A DNA stretch of 64,000 nt from Ananas comosus (GCF_001540865.1 NC_033627.1:7436615-7500614), one strand, 5' to 3'; counted from the first letter of the stretch, positions 47,991 to 59,683 are shown. Numbers and translations: made by a program. The notes: generated by a model from the letters alone, not told the origin.

Positions 47991-49414
47991 ACCGACCTTG
48001 TTGGAGAGAATTAAGAGTCTACAACCCGCGGACCCTAATGCGGCGAGACATCGAGGGTGGACGTGGTAGCGATTTTGGTATAGACTCCGACGGTGCGCTT
48101 CGGTTTCGTAACCGTTGGTGCGTACCGGAGAATGAGGAAGTCCGAAGGTTGATTTTGCAGGAAGCGCATCAGACTCCCTATAGTATCCATCCGGGCAGCA
48201 CCAAGATGTACCAGGATCTAAAGATGCAGTACTGGTGGCTGGGAATGAAAGCAGATATTGGACGCTACGTGGTGCAGTGCCTAGTATGCCAACAAGTTAA
48301 GGCGGAGCGCCGATTTCCAGCAGGAAAGCTTCAGAGCCTACCTATCCCTGTTTGGAAGTGGGAGGACATAGCTATGGACTTCGTGGTTGGATTGCCCCAT
48401 TCATCGGGTGGCCACGATGCGATTTGGGTTATTGTGGACCCCATTACCAAGTCAGCGCATTTTCTACTGATCCACACTACCTGGTCGGGTGATAAGTTGG
48501 CTCAGGTGTACCTTGATGAAGTGGTGAGGTTGCACGGGGTTCCGAAATCAATAGTATCGGATCGAGACCCCGGATTCACTTCACATTTTTGGAAGCACCT
48601 GCAGGAAGCCCTTGGCACACGGCTTGATTTCAGCACCGCGTTCCGTCCTCAGACAGACTAGCAGTCAGAGAGAACCATCCAGATTCTGGAGGATATGCTG
48701 CAGGCCTGTGTCATTGCTTATAAGGGTAGTTGGGCAAGTCACCTACCTATGGCCGAGTTCGCCTACAACAACAGTTACCAAGCTAGTATTGAGATGGCAC
48801 TGTTCGAGGTCCTTTATGGGCTGAAGTGTCGATCTCCTATACACTGGGGTACCTGATGTAGGTGAGCGTGCGGTGCTAGGCCCCGAGGTATTGCGGGAGG
48901 CGGAGGAGAAAGTCCTCCTTACTCGCAAGAGATTGCTCACAGCGCAATCTAGACAGCAAAACTATGTGGATAAGCGCCGTCGAGATCTAGAGTTCGCGGT
49001 GGATGACCGCGTGTTTTTGAAGGTCTCACCGATGTGGGGTGTGAAGCATTTTGGAGTTCAGGGAAAGTTGAGTCCTCGGTATATTGGGCCGTACGAGGTA
49101 TTGGAGCGAGTTGGAGCTGTAGTTTACCGGCTTGCATTGCCACCGCAACTCGCGAAAATTCATAATGTATTCCACGTCTCCAACCTTCGCAAGTATATCC
49201 ACAACCCCGAACATGCGATGTTGTACGAACCGCCGGAACTTCAAGAAGACTTGAGTTACGAAGAGTTTCCGGTGATGGTTATTGCTCGAGGGGTGCGCAA
49301 GTCATGAAATTCCCTACGTCAAGGTCCGGTGGAGTAATCACGTTGACTGCGAAGCCACCTGGGAACTCGAGGATCTGATGAAAGTGCATCATCCTCACCT
49401 GTTTGAGGAATAAG
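47984..49414 (+). pseudogene. Integrase with C-terminal chromodomain-like region, element 2
   Basis: A frameshift near 48045 separates it from RNase H. The zinc-binding HHCC region holds EAHQTPYSIHPGSTKMYQDL and CLVCQQVKAE (Cys pair near 48278-48289). The DDE core shows WEDIAMDFVVGLPHSSGGHD, SIVSDRDPGFTSHFW and, after a TAG at 48659-48661, [16 protein letters not shown] further shift near 48850 is followed by the C-terminal region: [53 protein letters not shown]. After a last shift near 49300 comes CEATWELEDLM near 49350, the chromodomain-like tail that in this family targets heterochromatin. Confidence 0.88.
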
Positions 49415-49471
49415 GTATAAAAATTGAGTTTACGTTGGAATTGGATTAGTTTCGGGGACGAAACTTCTTTT

Positions 49472-49484
49472 TTGGAGCGGAGGA
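49472..49484 (+). promoter_or_regulatory. Polypurine tract of element 2
   Basis: TTGGAGCGGAGGA directly precedes the 3' LTR start TGTAAGG. It follows the conserved GGGGACGAAACTTC also seen before the other Ty3/gypsy 3' LTRs here. Confidence 0.6.
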
Positions 49485-51494
49485 TGTAAGGAAGTGAATT
49501 CTCGAAATCCGAGAGTTGGATTCCGCTTAAAATCGACTAATTGTCGAGTGGGTATGCTTCGGAAAAGCCGAAGAAGTCGAAAACCCAAAAAGTGCATTGG
49601 CGAGGGCCTCGGACGGAAAAGCCGAAGAAGTCGAAAACCCAAAAAGTGCATTGGCGAGGGCCTCGGACGGAAAAGCCGAAGAAGTCGAAAACCCAAAAAG
49701 TGCATTGGCGAGGGCCTCGGACGGAAAAGCCGAAGAAGTCGAAAACCCAAAAAGTGCATTGGCGAGGGCCTCGGAGAGCAAAAGAATTAAAATCTGCAAT
49801 TTTGCAGATTTTACTCTCGGGAACCGGTCCCTGGTGGGAGAGACCGGTCCCCGTAAGCTGAAAGTGCGGCAGGAAACTCTGCGCGCGATGTTTACTCTCG
49901 GGGTCCGGTCCCTCAAGCGGGGACCGGTCCTTGAAGGTCCCGTCCCTCAGGCCAGGACTGGTCCCCGTACGCATAGAAGCTAGCTGAGAGCCTCTGCCCG
50001 CAAGGGTTTCTTTCGGGGACCGGTCCCTTTAGGGACAGACTGGTCCGCGAGCACGAAAATTGCCCAGTCTGGGCTGTGTGAGGGAAGCAAAGCGGAGGGG
50101 TTATTATGCAATTGTTGCATTAGTGAGGGGTATAGAGGGGAGATCACTCTCTCCCTCTCTCATTTTCACCCAACACACTCTCCCTTTCTCTCTCTCTCTC
50201 TAAACACACTCTCTCTCTCTTGAAGTGAAAAAGGAGAAGAAGAAAAGGAAGGAGAAGAAGGAGAAGCAAGCTAGAGAAGGACTTTGGTCATCTTCTTCTT
50301 CCTCTCCTCACCATTGGAGCACGCTTAGGGGTAAGCTTCTAAACCCAACAATGGTAAAAACCTAGGGTTTGGATTGTTAGCTCTAGAATGGGTTTGATTA
50401 GTGTTCTAGCATGTTTAATAGTTGCTTAATGCTAGAATCTAGAGTTTTGTCGTAGTATTTTGCATAGATGCAAACCTAGGGCTCTAAATTCAGGTTTTGT
50501 TAAATAGTGAGGTTTGATCTCAATTGATGGCATCTAAACCTAATTGCTAGGCGTCTAAACACGTTGGCGAAGACGGATTGACGATTCGTCGAGTCGTTGA
50601 AAAGATATCGGCAAAACAAGACCGATTGGGCTTCGTTTCCGCCTCGGAGGCCGAAACGACATCGTAGCAAGTGCCGAGTAGCGTTCTTAGAGCTTCGACA
50701 TCGTCGAAAGGTGGGTGGTGTCATCCCGAAGCAACCGGGTTCCTCTCTATGTCTTAGCACACCATGATTTTGCATCTCTTGCATATTGCATTGTAGGATT
50801 GCTTTTTTTTCCATTCCTTATGCTGTCTGATTGATATCATAGTGTGAGTTGAATGCTTGGTATAATGGATAGATAAGGATTGGGTCTTGACATTGAATCC
50901 TATAGTGCCGAGGAAAAGAGATGGACTTGATGGTTACCTAGTGACATAATGAGTGGCACATGATTGATAAATGAATAGAGCGAGTGGCATATAACTTAGT
51001 GTAAAATGACACTAGTGGGTTGTGAATTTAGGGATAGGTGGATTCCCTAGTGATGACTCGTTGAACAAAAACATAGTGTAGTTAAATATTTACACATGGG
51101 CATTGGGATAGACGAATTCCCGAGTGACTATTAGCCCTAGTTGATAAGGTATCCTCGAGTTGAGAGGATCGGATCATACTCACAGTCTGTTTATACTTGT
51201 GGTGGTCTCACCACACAAGTCATCGTGCACTTCGGGGTTTGGCGCGAGAGAGACAGAGTTGATGTCCCGCAAACGGTCCCGGGTTTGAGTGTGAGGTGAG
51301 TCTCCTTACCATACGGGATGGCGAGGTGAGTCGTGGGCGAACCCGAGGGATCGCCAAGGATTGAGTAAACAAGAGAATAGCATTGTTATTGAACATTTGC
51401 TTATTGGACATGGTTAGTGGACATAGTGGCATGTTAGTAAACTGTTTACTATTTGAGGCATGCATGCATTACACATGATTGGGCATAGTAGCAT
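49485..51494 (+). repeat. 3' LTR of element 2 (family A), cut by element 3
   Basis: Starts TGTAAGGAAGTGAATTCTCG. It holds ACCGGTCCC boxes (49820-50045), the CT/GA tract (50145-50280) and sequence nearly identical to 28740-29630. It breaks at 51494 after GGGCATAGTAGCAT, where element 3 starts. Confidence 0.9.
49561..49776 (+). repeat. Four 54-bp tandem repeats inside the 3' LTR of element 2
   Basis: Units start at 49561, 49615, 49669 and 49723 with GGAAAAGCCGAAGAAGTCG and end at GCCTCGGAC. The units look identical. The paired 5' LTR has one unit (28147 onward), so the array grew after insertion. Confidence 0.95.
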
Positions 51495-54105
51495 TGTCAC
51501 GCCCCACTACCGACACCAATTTGGGCCGGTTCGAGCACGTTAAACAGACGCCGAACGGACAGAGTTTCCCCTATCCGCCCAAGGCTCATCACATGTACAT
51601 TTTCAAATAAAAAGTGACTAGCAGAAACATACAAACACGGCTTACACGAGGGAAAGCAATAGCCATGAGTGAAGAGATAGGAAAGCTATGTAACTACGCA
51701 AGTACTATGATTCATTTTGATCACATACATGTATTCATTTACATTCATGATTGTTTGCATTTCATTACATTACATCGTTTGCATCATTTCTTTTACATCA
51801 CATTTACCACAAAATGGGCTTTACATTCTTTTCTTTACATCACTAGTCATCAAATACAAAATATGAACATAGGGTACTCTACTAACAAAATGTAAACCCA
51901 ACTCAACTCTGGTGGCCTCTGTCTAAGGCGCGATACCTTTACCTCGGTCGCTCGCTGGCTCGCTCGATCCCGGCTCTGTGGAAGTAGTGGGGTGAGAACT
52001 ATAACAAAGTTCCCAGTGGGTTCGGCCCCAACATCACCGACTTTACCACTAGGACTAACTCAGGCATAATAGAAAGGATAAGCAGAATAGTAACTAAACT
52101 ATAGTCATGATGCTAATATGCCTGAACAATAAAGCAAGGAATATGCTCAACATAAATTATGCAAATTATGCAAGTTCTTTATTCTTTTACTCTTTGTTCT
52201 TTTGTTCTTTAATCTCACGGCTAACCCGGGGGTTTCGCCACATTAACTTACCCACATTAAGTCCATCATCGCGGGCCCTCAGCTTCCTCCCGCTAAGACC
52301 GTCCTCGGGTTTACTCCAACCCGTGATGCAAAAACTCCGGAGCGCATCGCTCGAGGGGGTGCGACCACCCTCAAGCACGGAACTCATAGCAAGTATGATC
52401 GAATTCTTAACTCTAAGGATTATAAGTTCAATCATGTCGTTACACTAACTCTAGTGTCCTTTACATCACTTTATGTTGCTAACTCTAGCAATCGTTGTTC
52501 TTTGCTCTTTACATGTTCTTTTTGCCCCACTTTGCATTATTCTTTCATTCTTTATTCTTGATGCCACACTTTGTATTAACTTTAGCCATTGTCATTACCT
52601 TTACATCACATTGATTCTTTGCCCCACACTAACTCTAGTGTTCTTTACTTTACATTATCAAATGCCACTCGATCTATGTCATAGTGTGTCACTCTTCTTT
52701 TGCCTCACTTGGGTGCTCACATTTCCTCTCATGCAGACATATAGGGTTTCACATTTATATAGGTTCTCAACCATTATTAAGCAAGACGTACTCACAATCA
52801 TGCCAAATCACATTCTTTTCATTGCTTTACCCAAAATGCATGCAACAATGTATGTAACATATGCTCAATTGAATGACGCATTAGGCATAGAAGGAAGTTC
52901 AATGAGTTTGGATAGCACCACCCACCTCGTAGGCTTTCTTCGGTGCTTCGACGATTTTCTTGGGATTTTTAGACACCCGGTTCGCTACCTGCGAGTTAAC
53001 GAAGCCAAATTAGGCTTATTTGGCCCTAACTTTACATCGGCTTTTCGTAACGTCAATCCGAGCGCGCCAACGCGTCGGAAATACCCCCAATTAGGTTTCT
53101 AGAGGGTCAATTGCACTTTAGAACCCTCGCAAGCAAAAGCCCCCAATTTGGGTGCCCTAGCTTCATAGCATTTGAAAACCTAGGGTTTGATCTCATTGGG
53201 AAGCAAAAGAAGCTTCATTGTACTCTAAATAGCCCATCTAAACCATTCCTAGCTTAATCAAAATCCTAGTTTGGATTTCACCATGAGAGGTGTTGAAGCT
53301 CTCCTTCAAGCTTCACCTCCAACATTCATGCCATGGTCTTGATCTCAAATGAAGCAAAAGAAAAGCTTCAAAGACTAAAACAGCTCTAGAAAAACCATTA
53401 CTAGCTTAATCTAAACCCTAGATTAGGCTCTACCATGATTAGGGCTCAAGGCTTACCTTGTAAGCCTTCCTTTTCCAAGTTAGAGATGAGGGAGAGGGAG
53501 TTTCTTCACTCCTTCTTCTTCTCCACTTTCTTCTTCTTCTTTTCCTTTCCTTCCTTTGTCTTCTTCTTCCTCTTCTTGTCTTCTAGAGAGAGAAAGAGAG
53601 ATGAGAGGGGATGAGAGGATGAGAATGAGAGAAATACCTCATTACCCCTTATACATATCTCTATGGGTTGCAAAATTACAGCTAAACCCCTCAACTTTCA
53701 TTTCATTACACTGCCAGGACTGGGCAGATTTCGCATGCGGGGACCGGTCTCCCCGACTAGGGACCGGTTCCCGAAGCTCCTCCCTACGGCAGCCAGGGCT
53801 CCCGCGCGATGCGACCGGTCTCTCTTTGGGGGACCGGTGTCTCGGGGACCGGTTCCCGAGAGCAGGTTTTCTGGGACTTAGCCAAATTTTTGGCTGTCTC
53901 ATTTCTCACGCGTTCAGGGACCGGTCCCCGAGATTTAAAATTCTGCAGTTTGTAGAATTTTGACCTCTTAGCTCTCGAAAACCTTCCATAACACACTTTT
54001 ACTCATTTTAACACCTCCGTACTTTCCGAAGTGTACCAACCTCACACTTTCGTCAATTTGACTAAAGTTCGATATTTATTTACCGAAGCTTTTCGGTATA
54101 TTACA
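51495..54105 (-). repeat. 3' LTR of element 3
   Basis: On the minus strand it starts TGTAATATACCGAAAAGC at 54105 and ends GTGGGGCGTGACA at 51495, 2611 bp. It has ACCGGTCCC boxes (53735-53930), a CT/GA tract (53500-53620), AAACCCTAG motifs and the reversed box GTGAGAACTATAACAAAGTTCCCAGTGGG, here given by position 51993-52021. The same family as the LTRs at 2242, 6272 and 39394. Confidence 0.9.
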
Positions 54106-54123
54106 TTCTCCACCCCTTAAAAT
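54106..54123 (-). promoter_or_regulatory. Polypurine tract of element 3
   Basis: Minus strand TTTTAAGGGGTGGAGAA immediately precedes the LTR start, after GAGGACGAAATTA. Confidence 0.7.
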
Positions 54124-54125
54124 AA

Positions 54126-55262
54126 TTTCGTCCTCAAAATTAACCATACCATAACTCGTTGACTCGAATAAATGCGGATAGTTCCGCCGTATCATTTCCT
54201 CGAGCTCTCAAGTTGCTTCTCGCACCGCATGGTTGCTCCATTGGACTTTCACATAAGGAATTCTGCGACTCCGCAGCTTTCGTTCCTCTCGATCGAGTAT
54301 GCACACGGAGTACTCCTCATAAGACATGTCTTCGCGTAACTCCACGGGCTCATATTCTAACACATGTGTCGAGTTGCGAATATACTTTCGAAGGTTTGAC
54401 ACATGGAGCACATTGTGAACTCCCGCGAGTCTCGGTGGTAGTGCGAGCTTGTAGGCCACCGCAGCCACGCGCTCCAAAATCTCGAACGGTCCGACATATC
54501 GGGGACTTAGCTTCCCACGGACCCCAAAACGTTTTACTCCACGCATTGGCGATAATCTTAAGAACACGCGGTCTCCAACCGCGAACTCTAGATCTTTTCT
54601 TCGCTTGTCGGCATAACTCTTTTGCTGAGATTGCGCCGCCGCTAATCGTTGACGAGCAAGACGAACCTTTTCTTCCGTCTCCCGTACCACATCTGAACCA
54701 AGGGCCGCTCTCTCACCCACGTCGCTCCAATAGATAGGAGAACAACACTTGCGTCCATACAAGGCTTCAAACGGAGCCATCGCGATACTTTCTTGGTAAC
54801 TGTTATTATACGCGAACTCCGCCATCGGCAAGAAATCATTCCAACCGCCTTTATAATTGAGTACACATGCTCGAAGTAAATCCTCAAGGATCTGTATCGT
54901 CCGCTCCGACTGTCCGTCAGTTTGAGGATGGAACGCTGTACTGAAGTCAAGCCGTGTGCCCAACGCATCCTGCAAACTCTTCGAGAAATGAGATGTGAAC
55001 CTGGGGTCTCGATCTGACAGAATCGACACTAGAACCCCATGAAGTCTCACAACCTCGTCGAGATAGACTTGAGCTAACTTGTCTCCCGACCACGTAGTAT
55101 GTATCGGCAAGAATTGTGCCGACTTTGTCAATCGATCCACTATCACCCATATCGCATCGTGTCTGCCTTGTTATCGAGGCAAACCGGTAATAAAGTCCAT
55201 CGCTATATCTTCCCATTTCCAAACGGGTATAGATAAACTTTGTAGCTTTCCCGCCGAAAATC
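54126..55262 (-). pseudogene. Integrase core and C-terminal region of element 3
   Basis: Minus-strand frame from about 55146: [74 protein letters not shown] (the E of the DDE triad lies in the PFEALYG context). Then [37 protein letters not shown] and [15 protein letters not shown]. The frame stops at 54208-54210 with TGA in place of the Trp of the chromodomain-like EATWELE motif, and continues as ELEEMIRRNYPHLFE. Another stop near 55170-55176 separates this frame from the upstream zinc-binding part. Apart from these two stops the sequence is well preserved. Confidence 0.9.
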
Positions 55263-56346
55263 AGCGCTCGGCTTTCACTTGTTGGCACGTTAGACATTGC
55301 ACCACGAACTCCCCAATATCTCTTTTCATGCCCGACCACCAATAATGTTCTTTCAAGTCCTTATACATTTTAGTGCCGCCGAGGTATATGCTATAAGGGG
55401 ATTGGTGCGCTTCTTGCATAATCGCCCTTCTTAACTCGTCATCCTTAGGCACACACCATCGATTTCTAAATCGAAGTGCGCCCTCGGCTCCAATACCAAA
55501 GTCTTCAGCATAGCCTCTCTCAACTTCACTTCGTACTTTTTGAAGATAAGGATCTGAAGCTTGAAGTTCTTTAATCCTCTCGAACAGGGTCGGTTGCACA
55601 ATAAATGCAGTAAGAACGGCCGGCACTCCCGGCGCTACTACTTCCAACCCAAGACGTTGCATTTCCTTGTGCAATAGCGGTTGAGGCGTGATTGCCGTCG
55701 CTAAATTATCCGCCGACTTTCTACTCAACGCATCGGCTACGACATTGGCTTTCCCGGGGTGGTACAGTATAGTGACATCGTAGTCCTTCAACAACTCTAA
55801 CCACCGCCGTTGTCGCAAATTCAACTCTTTCTGGGTGAACAAGTATTTGAGACTCTTGTGATCAGTGTAGATCTCGCAATGCTCACCATACAAGTAATGC
55901 CTCCAAAGCTTCAACGCGAAGATCACCGCGGCTAACTCAAGGTCGTGAATCGGGTAGTTCTTCTCATAACTCTTTAATTGGCGCGAGGCATAAGTAATGA
56001 CTCGCCCATTTTGCATTTGTACACACCCGAGACCAACATACGAGGCATCACTGTACACTACAAAAGTTTCCCCCGGAGTCGGCAAGGCAAGCACCGGGGT
56101 CGACGTCAACCTGTCCTTTAACTCTTCGAAGCTCCGATCGCAATTGTCGCGCCAAACATACTTTATTCCCTTACGCTTGAGGCCCGTTAGTGGAGTGGTT
56201 ATTTTGGCGAACCCCTCCACGAACCGCCGGTAGTAGCCCACAAATCCAAGAAAACTGCGGACCTCCGCTACATTCGTCGGGCGAGGCCAATCTCATATTG
56301 CCTCAACTTTCTTCGGGTCTACGAACACTCCGTCGCTCGACACCAC
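55261..56346 (-). pseudogene. Reverse transcriptase end, RNase H and integrase N-terminus of element 3
   Basis: Minus-strand order: [20 protein letters not shown] (RT thumb), [73 protein letters not shown] (RNase H and tether), [20 protein letters not shown] and [11 protein letters not shown] (integrase HHCC). A stop lies at 56293-56295 in the segment before GYYRRF. A terminal TGA after KAER is at 55261. The copia guest entered at 56346, just after the RT palm. Confidence 0.9.
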
Positions 56347-57605
56347 TGTTAGGTCCTATGTGTTGGCAAGTTTCGTGGGTCGAGTCGGAGTCTTGAAGAA
56401 GTCCGGAGCGGAGTATTGAAGATCGAAGAATCCAAGACTTCGAAGAATCGGAAATGACGCAAAACACGTAAAACATAGATCGACGATTGCTTAAGGTAAG
56501 CTTTAAATCTTGTTGTATGGATGCATCTACTTAATTATAGAGTTTAGAATCATGTTTTTAAGGTTGTAATTTGATTAGAAAGTTTCTAAGAGCTTGTAAA
56601 ACTGAACAATGCATTTTCAGCCGAAAATTGCATGTGTACCGTACCAAAGAGTTTTCTGTCCAGGGTACACCAATCAGCGTTGTGCCGCAGAAAAAGTTTG
56701 ATGGGTCTGTCCGCGTAACAACCCTCACGGCATGATCAGGGTACAAGCCCTGCTCGTACAAGATGAGTCTGTCAGGGTACAGAAGCTTCGGCGCCAGAAA
56801 AATCTTCCGTCATGCTGTACCCTGGAACAGCCTTTCCTTGTTCAGGTACAAGGTGCACTGATTTTGGAAAGAAACTTTCTAATCCTACTCTGTTTTGATT
56901 CTAATGTCCTATAAATAGCGTATAGGGCGTTCTCTAACGATTAAGTCATAGAATACATGTTTGAGAAACCCTAGAGGCTCGTGGATTTCATTTAAACTCT
57001 ATTTTCTACAAATAGCCTCTTTATCAGATCAAATCGAGATATCGTTTCGCATTCTCTATATGTCGATTTGATCTCCGCTTCGCTTCGGAAGTTATATTCC
57101 CTGGTTTTCTACCGAACTCCTAAGCGAAGGGATCACCATAATCAGTGATACTCTTCATATGAACGGCGTCGTGTGATTCGCGATCATCCGTGAACAAGGG
57201 CCGTTGTGGATTCGGAATCGTTGGCTCGTGGATTCGAGTGGCGTGTGGATTCGGCGTTTGATTGAAGCTTCTGGATTCGAAGTTGGAGGCGTTCGTGGGA
57301 CTCGAACGTGAGGGCGGGGACAACCGGAGGGTAGCGCGAAGATCATAGGCAGGGTGATAGAGTGGTTAGTCCGATGGAGTCGGTAATACCTTGGTATCTT
57401 TTCTCTTAGTGAATTATTTTTTCGCGATGTTGCGTCCCTGGTTTTTCTCTAAGCTGGTTATCCCATGTAAATCTCGGTGTGCTTTTTATTTTCCGCATTT
57501 ATTTTTATTGCATCGAGATTTGTGGTTTTTGGCCTTTCACCTATTCACCCCCCTCTAGGTGATAGATACAATCTAGATAGATCCTTGGGCTCCTCAAAAC
57601 TTTCA
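56347..57605 (+). repeat. 5' LTR of the gag-only copia element
   Basis: 1259 bp. Compared with the 3' LTR it has many small indels at 56500-57400, including loss of ACCGGT in places (GTGTACCGTACC against GTTGTACCGGTACAA). TATA-like TATAAATA is at 56910-56917. Confidence 0.93.
56910..56917 (+). promoter_or_regulatory. TATA box in the copia 5' LTR
   Basis: TATAAATA within CCTATAAATAGCG. The equivalent site in the 3' LTR is CTATAAATAAGC at 61759. It is placed about 690 bp before the LTR end, consistent with transcription of most of the LTR plus the internal region. Confidence 0.55.
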
Positions 57606-57607
57606 AT

Positions 57608-57619
57608 TGGTATCAGAGC
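57608..57619 (+). promoter_or_regulatory. Primer-binding site of the gag-only copia element
   Basis: TGGTATCAGAGC, a perfect 12-base match to the tRNA-iMet complement, two bases after the LTR end. Confidence 0.92.
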
Positions 57620-57643
57620 AGGATCTAGATAAATTGCTTTCTA

Positions 57644-59683
57644 ATGGCCGAAGGCGGTAACGTTAATCGACCACCACTCTTCGATGGCACGAATTATGCC
57701 TATTGGAAAGTTCGCATGAGAGCTTTTCTAATTGCAATCGATGAGCTGATATGGAAAGCTATTGAATTCGGATGGAAACATCCTACCGAAGTTGTCGATG
57801 GTGATACCGTCTCTAAACCACGAAACAAGTGGACAAAAGATGAAAACGAGTCATCTTCGTTTAACGGTAAAGGAATTAATGCTTTATTCAACGCTTTATC
57901 GCAAACGGAGTTTACTCGGGTTTCGGCATGCGAAACGGCCAAGAAAATTTGGGATACTCTACAAATTACACATGAGGGTACTAGTTTAGTAAAAATTCAA
58001 AAGCTCCAAATGTTGACTAGTCAACTTGATTCTATTCGTATGGAAGAGCATGAATCTTTTACCGATTACTACAATAGGCTTCAAGATATCATTAATACAT
58101 GTGCTAATTTAGGAGAGAAAATTCCGGATTCTAAAGTTGTTCGTAAAATTCTTCGAACTCTTCCGGAACGTTTTCGGGCTAAAGTAGTCGCGATCGAAAC
58201 GGTCAAACATTCGGACGAGATGAAAGTCGAGGAATTAGTAGGTGCTTTACAAACTTACGAAATGACCTTTCCTACTAATCAATCTTCTTCCAAGTCTTCT
58301 TCTAAAAGCAAAGGTGTTGCATTGAAATCTACAAAGGAGAAGGACGAAGACTCGAGTTCCGACGATGATTTATCAATTGTGGACTTTGAACAACAATTGG
58401 CGCTTCTTACGAAGAAGTTTCGTCGAAATTTTCGGAACAAGAATAGATTGGACAAGGCTTCATCATCTAAGCGACAATCTTTGTCTAAATCATCTTCATT
58501 GTCAAAGTCTAAGGATAAAAACCGTGCAAAGTCTTCAAAGGAAAAGGATGAATTTGAAGGAGAGATCCAATGCTTCAAGTGCAAAGGTTACGGCCACATT
58601 GCGACGGATTGTCCTTCAAAGAAGACATATAGACAAAAGGCTATGCAAGCAAAGACGTGGGATGATTCAACATCAAGTGAATCATCGTCAAGTGACGAAG
58701 ATAAGAATGATCAAATTGCCTTATTTACTAACACTTCTCTACCTTCGTCGAATGTTGTATGTTTATCCTCTTTTGCTACTAATTCCAACATTTCTCTTTC
58801 TTCACATGATTCTTCGAGCAACAATGGCGAAAGTGAGGAGGAATCAAACGACGACAACATAGGGGAAGCGTACAATCAACTTCTCATTGAATCAAAAAAG
58901 ATGGCTAAACTCAACAAGAAGTTGAGACGTCGTTTGTTGGAACTTGAGGAGGAAAACAACAACGTAAAGAATTTGAATAAGGTTCTTGAGGAGGAAAGGG
59001 ATTCAAACTTGAAGATTAATTCGGACCTCCAAGAGAAGCTTAATGAAGCGGAATCAACGATCAAATCTTCTAACAATAAGATTGGAATTTTGGAGCATCA
59101 ATTTCATGAATCGCACAAGTCCAATCAAGTCTTGACAGATCAAGTTCGTCAACTCCAATCCGATCTTCAACAATTTTCTTCGGGATCAAAGAAGTTGGAC
59201 AAAATGCTTGGATTGGGTCAAACGAACAAATTGGGCCTCGGATATGAACGGACATACGTTGAAAAGGATTCAATAACAACTTCTAAAGTCTCAACAACTT
59301 CGAAAGAGAAAGTGTGTCATAAATGTGGCAAGAAAGGACACATTAAAAGGAATTGCCCAAATAAGGAAAAGAAGTATCAATCGGCAATGTCTAAACCTCA
59401 AACGGCATCATCTACAACTCGACTTCCCCCGCGGAATCAAAAGAAAAATCAAGTTAGTCGAGTACCTCAAAAGAACCGGATTTCTAATGCACAACGTCAA
59501 ATTCATGCAAAACAGGTGCATAAGCCTCAACGACAAATTCAACCGAAGCCTCAACCGAAGAAACCACCAACGGTTGATCAAAAATCTAAACAAATGGCAC
59601 CTAACGTCGACAAGTCGAGAAAACCAACGATCCGACAAGTTTGGATCCGGAAAGGTGATATCTTTCCTTGCTCCTCGTCCTAG
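57644..59683 (+). CDS. Copia-type Gag, 679 aa, uninterrupted
   Basis: Starts MAEGGNVNRPPLFDGTNYAY, the usual copia Gag opening (FDGTNYxxWKxRM). A UBN2-type Gag domain covers about 10-210: WDTLQITHEGTSLVKIQKLQ, NLGEKIPDSKVVRKILRTLP, SDEMKVEELVGALQTYE. A CCHC knuckle is at 310-323 (CFKCKGYGHIATDC). A Ser/Asp-rich linker is followed by a coiled coil around 420-530 (LLELEEENNNVKNLNKVLEE). A second CCHC knuckle is at 558-571 (CHKCGKKGHIKRNC). The tail is Lys/Gln/Pro-rich and ends IRQVWIRKGDIFPCSSS. In autonomous relatives such an IxQxWxxKG segment comes just before protease, so the frame stops where pol would begin. It would form particles for its own RNA, with pol supplied in trans. Confidence 0.93.
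   Translation: MAEGGNVNRPPLFDGTNYAYWKVRMRAFLIAIDELIWKAIEFGWKHPTEVVDGDTVSKPRNKWTKDENESSSFNGKGINALFNALSQTEFTRVSACETAKKIWDTLQITHEGTSLVKIQKLQMLTSQLDSIRMEEHESFTDYYNRLQDIINTCANLGEKIPDSKVVRKILRTLPERFRAKVVAIETVKHSDEMKVEELVGALQTYEMTFPTNQSSSKSSSKSKGVALKSTKEKDEDSSSDDDLSIVDFEQQLALLTKKFRRNFRNKNRLDKASSSKRQSLSKSSSLSKSKDKNRAKSSKEKDEFEGEIQCFKCKGYGHIATDCPSKKTYRQKAMQAKTWDDSTSSESSSSDEDKNDQIALFTNTSLPSSNVVCLSSFATNSNISLSSHDSSSNNGESEEESNDDNIGEAYNQLLIESKKMAKLNKKLRRRLLELEEENNNVKNLNKVLEEERDSNLKINSDLQEKLNEAESTIKSSNNKIGILEHQFHESHKSNQVLTDQVRQLQSDLQQFSSGSKKLDKMLGLGQTNKLGLGYERTYVEKDSITTSKVSTTSKEKVCHKCGKKGHIKRNCPNKEKKYQSAMSKPQTASSTTRLPPRNQKKNQVSRVPQKNRISNAQRQIHAKQVHKPQRQIQPKPQPKKPPTVDQKSKQMAPNVDKSRKPTIRQVWIRKGDIFPCSSS

Larger units (their letters stand above)
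28071..51494 (+). mobile_element. Element 2: Tekay-like Ty3/gypsy retrotransposon with four nested insertions
   Basis: The 5' LTR is 28071-29638 plus 39751-40364. The internal region runs 40365-49484 and the 3' LTR from 49485 to 51494, where element 3 interrupts it. The two LTRs are nearly identical over 28740-29000 versus 50300-50560, so they are a pair. Order gag-PR-RT-RNase H-IN and a C-terminal region like chromovirus integrases place it in the Del/Tekay group. Nested guests are a gag-only element in the 5' LTR, a family B solo LTR in gag, another in protease, and element 3 in the 3' LTR. The coding region has stops and frameshifts and is not autonomous. Confidence 0.85.

Noticed and set aside
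49494..49983. Several open frames of 98-145 codons on both strands
   Set aside because: They are produced by the 54-bp tandem repeat within an LTR.
52473..53102. 209-codon plus-strand frame in the element 3 LTR
   Set aside because: The region is an LTR on the minus strand. The frame has no domain and is explained by its T-rich, low-stop composition.
54159..54737. 192-codon plus-strand frame
   Set aside because: It is antisense to the well-supported integrase of element 3.
57608..57619. Possible tRNA gene fragment at the TGGTATCAGAGC site
   Set aside because: It is only the 12-base primer-binding complement, with no tRNA fold around it.
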